Shown here: one piece after another, positions 34,001-43,000 of the stretch
Layout of the letters: each line of letters begins with the position of its first letter
How positions within the stretch are numbered: the stretch's first letter is position 1
Assembly (NCBI GenBank): GCA_963576725.1
Contig: OY755247.1
Span: forward strand, 16,618,526-16,682,525
Origin: Azorinus chamasolen
Taxonomy: Eukaryota > Mollusca > Bivalvia > Cardiida > Solecurtidae
Direction of reading: 5' to 3'
DNA length: 64,000 nt
The notes under the pieces: model-generated
What the model saw: the letters and a program-made list of their open reading frames with translations, nothing else
Databases searched by the model: none
Told to the model about the DNA's origin: nothing
Position numbers and translations under genes: made by a program

Positions 34001-37000
34001 CTCTTTTTCAGCTGTTTATTATCAGTCTGTTCTTTCTGCAAGAAGAAGTTTTTAAGTTATAACAAACAAATCTGCATAAGAAGAAACATTTAACCATTTT
34101 CCCTCATGGATATTTATTAACCCATACCCGCATAGGCTATGTTTAGATCAAACTTCTTTGATTGAATCTACCAAAAAGGAGCATTTACTAGAGAAAAGGA
34201 AATTTTCAGAATTCTGTAGTTTTGAATCCATTGTGATAAATAGAGCATTTTATTCGCCACTCTATTTATCACAATGGTTTCACAAAGTAACTTTTACAGA
34301 AGCGTCAAAAGGCATCAATATATGGGAATGGGTTAACTGAATTTTCATAATGACATATGTATACAGGATATTTCGGTATTGGTAGAAACCAAAGAGTCAA
34401 GTCTGTTATAATTTCATAAACAAACACAGCAGACCCTGATCAGATGGCTCCTAGAGGCAAGATAGATCATGTATGGAAACTGAAATAGATAAAAGAATCC
34501 ACTGAAGAAATTTTGCAAGCAGGCTGAAAATTAATTAAACCTTAGTTTGATGTAACCAAATTTGATATCAAAACAAAAAATCATCTTTTGAATAAAACTT
34601 TATTTTGCAAGCGAAGCAGACAAAATGTAGATTTGAAGAGATTACCAGTAAACAGCTTCCAAGTTAACCCTTTCCCTCAAAAGTAATGCTTTCTAATGCC
34701 TTAGTAAAAAGGGAAGACCAAGGTCAGTTATCTCCTGTATGAGCTGTCTGATCAGGGTTTGCTATATAGAGGTTATTACACGGGTGACTAGGGCCGCAGA
34801 GTGATATTGGCCCGCCACCTTGATATCGGCCCGAGGGTTTTAGCCTGAGGGTCTATATCAAGGTAAGATGACGTCAAAATGACGGTTTTACACCATTCGA
34901 ATAATGGGAGATATGGTTCACTTTACCGGTACATGTACTGTGCACATGCATAAATTTTATTTGAAGCATCGGAGCAGAATAAGACCTTCACCACGTATCC
35001 GGGTTCTGTTGCTTTAGATTTAGGCAGGCATATATCGGTTATTGGCCCGTCGCTAGGTCCGTACATGCCCGCTCGGGCAATAAGACTCAGTTTTACGACT
35101 GATATAGGACCATTTTGAGTGTATAAATGTTACTATTTATAGTAACAAATGTAATAAGTTTATTTATGTAATTACATTAATCTAATCCTACTGGTTCTGT
35201 CTGTCAGAGCTAAAAATTCCCTTTTCAATTTTATATCATAAAAACTAAATTAGTCAATATTTATGAAGTGAACAATTCATGCATAATCTTCATTTGGAAA
35301 ATGGGCATTGCAAACAGGGTAAAAATAGATCAGACGACTCTTCGATATTGACTGGATATACCACTCCAGCAATCAAAGTGTTACAGCAGAGCTACAGTTA
35401 AATGTGTGTGTATGGAACGCAGAAGAAGAAGAAAGGTGCTTACCAAAATACTAAAATCATCATTTCTCAACCAAACCCTATACTGTGACCACTCTTTAGA
35501 ATCGTCTCGAAGAGACGATTCTAAAGATTGGTCAAAGTATAAGATTTGGTGGAGAAATAAAGGAGCTATTCTTGAAATATGCTTAAATTTATACATCTTA
35601 TCTGGACCTCTGGGTTAGAGAATACATCACCTGAATAATTTTGCCTCTCTGCATGGCCAGCTCTAGTAACTCGTCTTTTTCTTTTGTCAGTTGCTGAATT
35701 TTGCTGTTGGACTCTGTGGCAGCATTTTGGCGACTATCAATCTGATTTTGGAGTTTGTAATTAGCACCTGAATCAGAAAAAAAACATTCAAATAAGGCAA
35801 AAAGATTATATTGTGCTCCCTCTCAAGTAAGCAGTTATCTTCTCAGGATACAAGCTGTTTGACACTCGGTCAATAGTTTCTCAAAAGCTTGATGGAATCA
35901 GATATACCAGATCCAATTTGAGCAGACATAACAGGGTAAGGGTTTGTTATGACAAAAAGTAAAACTCATAAAAAATCCTGAAGACCAGTGTTGTTTTCAG
36001 TATTTCATTTTCCTTTGTTATTTTGAATACCAAATTATGCAACTAGGCAATGTCAATACTTTTGTGTTGTGTTGATATTTAACCCTTTACTCCATAAAAA
36101 TGCCTTTCTACGCCTTTGCAAACAGAGAAGACCTAGATCAGAAGGCTCCCATAGGAGATGTCTGATCAGGGTGGGAGCCATCTGATCAGGGTCTGCTCTG
36201 TTTGCTAGTGATATAATATAGATATGATTCTACAGTTTCAGCCCTGGCCAAAACCTCATGTGTCCATGTGCTATTGCAATGCATGAATCTAATTAATGTT
36301 CATGATGTTATTATTCATGGACGAAAGGATTAATTCCTTTGCATGCTAAGTACTTGTCACTTTCCACTTTAATTTTCTTCCATTTCTGTTTATGAAAAAA
36401 GTTGAACTCTGGTGTGATGCAGTGTTGCTTGGCATCTCATCTCATCTGGATCCAAACAGTTTGTATAAGTGATCAAAAATTTGTCCTTCCCAAGCATGGA
36501 GTTAAAACAAATGATCAAAAGTGCAAAATGGTCAAGATCCTGGTGAGATGCAAAGTTCTATTCAGCATCTCATCTGTATTCAGTTTGTTTACAAAGGTAA
36601 TCACAAATGCCTCCTTCATATGTCAATACTTTTCCAAAGCTACAGATAAATGTGCGTACCCAAATACTAAAATCATCATTTCTCCACCAAACCCTATACT
36701 GTGACCACTCTTTAGAATCTTCTCAAAGAGACGATTCTAAAGAGTGGTCACAGTATAGGGTTTGGTGGAGAAATAAAGGAGTTATTCTGGAGAATGTTTT
36801 AATTTACGTTTCTTATCTGTACCTCTATTAGGAGTGAATGTGTGATTACTTTTAAAAACAGTTTGGATCCAGATGAGCAGCCAAGTAATTCGGCATCTCA
36901 GCAGGATTTAACCCTTTCCCTGTTCTATATTTAGTCCAATTTTCAATACCTACTGAATATACATGGACAAAATAGTTATAATGTAATATGCAAGGTGGAG

Positions 37001-40000
37001 TATTGTAGCCATCTTAGAAAGAAAAGAAACAGATCTACCAAATTACAATAGAATTTCCTCTAGGAGCATTCTGATCTGGGTCTACTCTGTTTGCAAATGC
37101 GTGAGGGAAAGGGTTAAACTGTCTGACTCTCTAATTGCAGTTTGGAGGAGAAATACAGGAAAGACTAGAAAACTGACTCAGTCAGGGAGGGCCCTGCAGA
37201 CGATCTTTTGTTGAATATGGCATTTTTGATAAATCAAGGGCAGATAACTCTGGATGTGGTGATCTCATCCAACCCAAAAACTATACATATCTTCCTCTCA
37301 TAATACAAAGCATATGCTCTTAATATGAACCAAATATGCGAAGTACTATTTGAGTTATTGCGTCACATCAAGTGTTGACGAAAGTTGATGGCATTTTCGA
37401 TGAATCAAGGGCAGATAACTCTAAACATAATGATCTGATTCAACCAAAAAAATATAAGTGTCTTCCTCTGATGATACTAAGCATATGCCCTTGATATGAA
37501 ACCAATATGTGAAGTACTGTTGGAGTTATTGCATCACATCAAAATTGTTGACAGAAGTTGATAGCATTTTTGAAGAATCAAGGGCAGATAACTCTAGACA
37601 TAGTGAACCGATTCAATCCAAAAACTATAGGCGACTTCCTCTGATGATTCTAAGCATATGCCCTTAATATGAAATCAATATGTGAATTACTGTTTGAGTT
37701 ATCGCGTCACATCAAAATTGTTAACAGAATTTTTTGAAGATTGAAGGGCAGATAACTCTAGACATAGTGATCAGATTCAACCCAAAAACTATAGGTGTCT
37801 TCCTCTGATGATACTAAGCATATGCCCTTAATATGAAACCAATATGTGAATTACTGTTTGAGTTATCGCGTCACATCAAAATTATTAACAGCATTTTTTG
37901 AAGATTCAAGGGCAGATAACTCTAAACATAGTGATCAGATTCAACCCGAAAACTATAAGTGTCTTCCTCTGATGATACTAAGCATATGCCCTCAATATGA
38001 AACCAATATGTGAATTACTGTTTGAGTTATCGTGTCACATCAAAATTGTTGACAGACGGACGGACTGACGGACAGACAGACGGACAGAAAATGTGATTCC
38101 TATAGGGCTCCTGCATTTTCAATGCAGGGCCCTAATTAAACTTTAGAAATATATTTAGTAACAAAAACAACTCTCGCAGATGACAATTACTTGTTGTGCA
38201 AAATGATAATATTGTTAGGCCAACAGGTACTTACCTTTTAATCTTTCTTCTGTGTCATTAAGTTTATGTTGCAAAGCTTTAATGTCCGTTTTTAATTTGT
38301 CTTGAAGGTCCTGTATTTCTCTCCTTAAGCCTTCATCCCTTGAACGAGACTCTTGAATGGACTGTCTGTTAAACAAATATGAATATTCATGTTAGAAATA
38401 ATTACATCATGAGTAATATTAATTAGATTAATTAATATAATACGACATGGAAACAGGAACTTTGGCCATGGCAGAAACTGTAGAATCATCTCTACATGTA
38501 TATCATATCATAGGCAAACAAAGCAGACCCTGAACAGACAGCTCCTGTAGAGCCATCTGATTTCGGTCTACTCTGTTTACAAAGGAATAGAAAGGTGTAT
38601 TAAACTATTTATGGAGAAAAGAGTTAAACTTGACTTTTAGTAAAGAAGAATTCAGACCTGTTTTGAAAGGTGGATGCTTAATGCGGGGTTAAAGTCATGC
38701 AGAAAGCTCCTTTGGGAGCTTTCTGCATTACTTTCACCCTGCATTAAGTTTCCACCTTTCTTAAAGACTGACATTGATACTAATTTGAAAGTCTACTTTA
38801 GAGAGGTTTTATTTTACTATTACTCAGTAATGTTTCTGTGTAGACATTTAACCAGTCACAATATTTGTGCAGTGAGATTTGGAAGCTAATCATAGTCTAG
38901 ACTGTTTGCAATGAAATGATACCCATTCTGCCACAAGATAACTTATGCAGAGGTCCAGATAAGATGCATAAATTAAAACATTTTCAAGAATAACTCTTTC
39001 TTCACCAAACCCTATACTGTAACCACTTTTTAGAATCGTCTCAAAGAGACAATTCTAAAGAGTGGTCACAGTATAGGGTTTGGTGGAGAAATGACGATTT
39101 GAGTATTTCGGTATGCACCTTTATCTGTAGCTCTGTTATGTGTAATTAACCCTTTCCTCCATAAATACGCCTTTCTACGCCTCTGTAAAAGTCTCTTTTT
39201 GAAACCATTGTGATAAACAGAGCATTTGCTCCCATGGAGAAAATCCTCTATTTATCACAATGGTTTCTAAACTACACAATTCTAAAATGTTCCTTTTCCC
39301 TAGTAAATGCTCCTTTTCGGTAGATTTATTCAAAGAGGTTGAGTCTAAAAATAGCCTATGAGGGAATGGGTTAAAGAAGCAATAACCTGACACTGTAATG
39401 TGCTATATAAATATTCAAGCAGACCAATATAACATACATGTAACTGAATTATAGTATTCAATTGTAAAATAAGGATATAAGAATATTCTTATAAAAAATC
39501 TAAGACAAATAGTGCAGACCCAGATTATAATGTTCCACTAGGTTAGCTTTACAAATAGGTGGAGACAGAAGTGTTGCTAAATCCAAATGTAATGTACACA
39601 CCCCATCTGTAGGAGTCTGAGGGCATGCTCCTCCGGGGAAATTTAGAATTGTGTAATTTTGAAACCATTGTGATAAATAGAGAATATGCTCCAGTAGGAG
39701 CAAATGCTCTATTCATCACAATGGTTTCAAAAAGTGACTTTTACAGAGGCGTCAAAACCCAAAAGGCAAATTCTCTATTTATCACAAAGGTTTAAAAAGG
39801 TGACTTTTACAGAGGCGTCAACATATGGGAATGGGTTAAAGCTTATATGACAAGATGGAACGCTTATCAAAGTCAACCCCCTAGCGTTCGATTTTTTTCC
39901 ATTTTGGTCATAATATTTTCACCTTTCAAATTGATGTTACGCACATGTCTAAGTGCATATTGCTTGCTACGCCCCTGGGAGAGGTGTCCAAATATTCAGT

Positions 40001-43000
40001 GCATCTCATCATTTTCATGAGTACAGAGCTGTATCTAAGAGGCATATTAACCCTTTCCTTGTTTAACCCTTTACTCCATGAAATATTCATGAAAAAAAGA
40101 TGACTCCATGAATATTAATGAATATCAATTAGATTAATTTATAAAATGGCAAATTGACAAATGAATGTTTAGTTAATTTAGCAGATACTGTATAATCAGA
40201 TCTGTATTATTCAATAAGCAAACAGAGCAGACTCCTATCAGACAGCTCTTATAGGAGCCATCTGATCTTGGTCTACTCTACGTGTAAAGGCGTAGAAAGG
40301 CGTCTTTATGGAGTAAAGGGTTAATATTCATGTAAGAAATAATGACATCATGAATTATAGAATATCTATATTAAAGCTGAATACCCAAGGAAATTCTTTG
40401 CTTTAATAAAAACTGTAGAATCAGATCTATATCATGTCAAAATAGGAGCCATCTGATATGGGTCTACTCTGTTTGCAAATGCTTGAAAACATGTTTAACC
40501 CATTACCTCATAGGCTATTTTAGATCCAACCACTTTGAATAAATCTACCGAAAAGGAGCATTAACTAGGAAAAAGGAAATTTTAAGAATTTGTAGTTTGA
40601 AACCATTGTGATAAATAGAGCATTTGCTCCTATATGAGCAATGCTCTATTTATCACAATGGTTTCAAGAAGTGACTATTACAGAGGCGTAGAAAGGAGTA
40701 TTTATGGAGGAAAGGGTTAAATGAGAGAAAGGGTTAATCTATCCAAATCTATTATTTCTCAGACAAACACTATCTTGTTGGTGCTCCTTGGAGTTGTCCC
40801 AGAGAGAATACGAACAGGAAAGCGACCTGTAGGTTACCATACCTGTATTTTGTATCAAGACCAGTATATTGCTCCCTGGCATTAACCAGTTTCCCTTCTA
40901 AGTTTCTAATTGCCTCATCTTTTTCTACAAGTGCCTGAGAAAACAATCTTGCATTCTCGTCCTTTAATTTGTCATTTTCAAGTCTTAGTTCTTTGTTCAC
41001 TCTCTTGTATTCATCTTTATATTTTATCATCTCTTCATGATTGGATGCCAGGTCATTAAACCTTGCATCCAGAAGGTTGAACTTGCGGATCTCATGCTGA
41101 ATTTCCTCCTTAGCATTGTCTCTGAACTCAATTAACTCTTTATTCACCCTTTCCAGAGTTTGTAATCTGGTAAATGACTCATCAGCACGACCTTTTAAGA
41201 TCATAATTAGCTGAGACTGTTCATCGATTCTGGACCGAAGCATAGCATTTTCTGTCTTGTCATCTTTATGCAAACCTTTCAGTTTTGACAGAGCTGGAAT
41301 TTCTGCATCACCCTGAAACATACACCTTCCATTAATGATTACAGGTACAATATCAAAAGTATATATATTGTATATACATTGTACCAGTTACTGTGTTTTG
41401 CATCAATTATGACTAATAGCTGTTTAAAAGATTTCTCCTACAGTTAAACCCCTCTAAATGGGAATTTTAATAAAGAAAAAATTATGTGTTTCTAGGCAGG
41501 TGGCTGCTTAATGCAGGATGAAAGCCATGCAGAAAGCTCCTTTGGGAGCTTTCTGCATGCCTTTCACCCTGCATTAAGCTGCCACCTGTCATAAAAACCA
41601 CCATTGATACTAATTTTAAAGTCCTGTTTAGAGGGGTTTTACTGTACACAGAAACTGAATATATATGACCAACAAATGAGTGACAATTTGTATCATTCCA
41701 AGCTATGAGGTTATAAAACTTGCTCCAGTCCGAGTTCATTCTCAAACATGTGATTGGTCCGATACTTAAGAATGAAATCAGACTCAAATTCATGAGTTTT
41801 ATCACATTCAGACAAGGTGTCCTTTAACTTTATTTGAGCAAAGGTATCTTCAAGGTTATGCATCCATTAGATGCAGAGATGCAAAACTAAATCAGCTCAT
41901 ACACTTAGTGTCATTAGCACTTGCTGTCCTTTATAATCCAACTTGAAAAAACTTTAAAGCATACTGATACAGGACAAGGGACATATTTGTAGTGCTGTCC
42001 CATCTATAGATATTGTCCCATTATTTACCATTTACTCCATGCATATTCATGAAAGACATAATGTTATAATGGCTATTAATTAAATCAATTGTTATAATAG
42101 GATATAGAAACAGGATATTTTGGCCATGGCAGAAACTGTAGAATCATATCTATATCATATCGTAAGCAAACAGAGCAGACATTGATTTGACAGCTCCTGT
42201 AGAGCCATCTAATATGGGTCTACTCCCTTTATGCAAAGGCATAGAAAAGAATATTTATGGGGTAAAGACTTAATTAAACATTATAATAATTAATTACTAG
42301 GACACACAGTATCCCCCTCCATGTTTGCAACACTGAATTCATCAATTTAGCACCAAGTTGATGTGTTCAACCCTTTCTCTGTTGAATATTCAAGTAAGAA
42401 AAAACTACATCCTAATTAATTATTAGCTTTACTAAATTTATATACATGTAATTGCATATTACACTTGATATTTCTTTGTATTGGCAGAAATTGTAGAGTC
42501 AGATCTGTTATAAATTCATAGGCAAACAGAGCAGACCTTGATCAGGTGGCACCTACATGAACCGTCTGATCTTGGTATTCTCTGTTTGAAAAGGGGTTTA
42601 TATGAAGGAAAGGATTAATATTTTTCTTGTTACCACTCTAGAATTACACACATTTATCATTTATCTGTAGACCTTGTTTAACCCTTTACCTGATGTATAT
42701 TCATGGTAGAAATAAAATCATTGTCAAGAATATTTGAATTTTTTAATGACATATGTACAAAGAACTTGTTTACCATAATATTATTATCCCTTCGCTTGCT
42801 ATTCACGTCAATATACGTACCTGTAAATAGTGAAGACCCAGATGAGACAGCTCCTGCAGGAGCTGTCTCATCAGGGTCTGCACTATTTACAAATTGATTG
42901 TGCAACCAGCGCACTCCACAGCAGTGATTGCACAGTGAAATACTTGTACACAGTGAAGATATATGTAACTAGAGGTTTTTGTCAAAAAAACGGATGTCTC

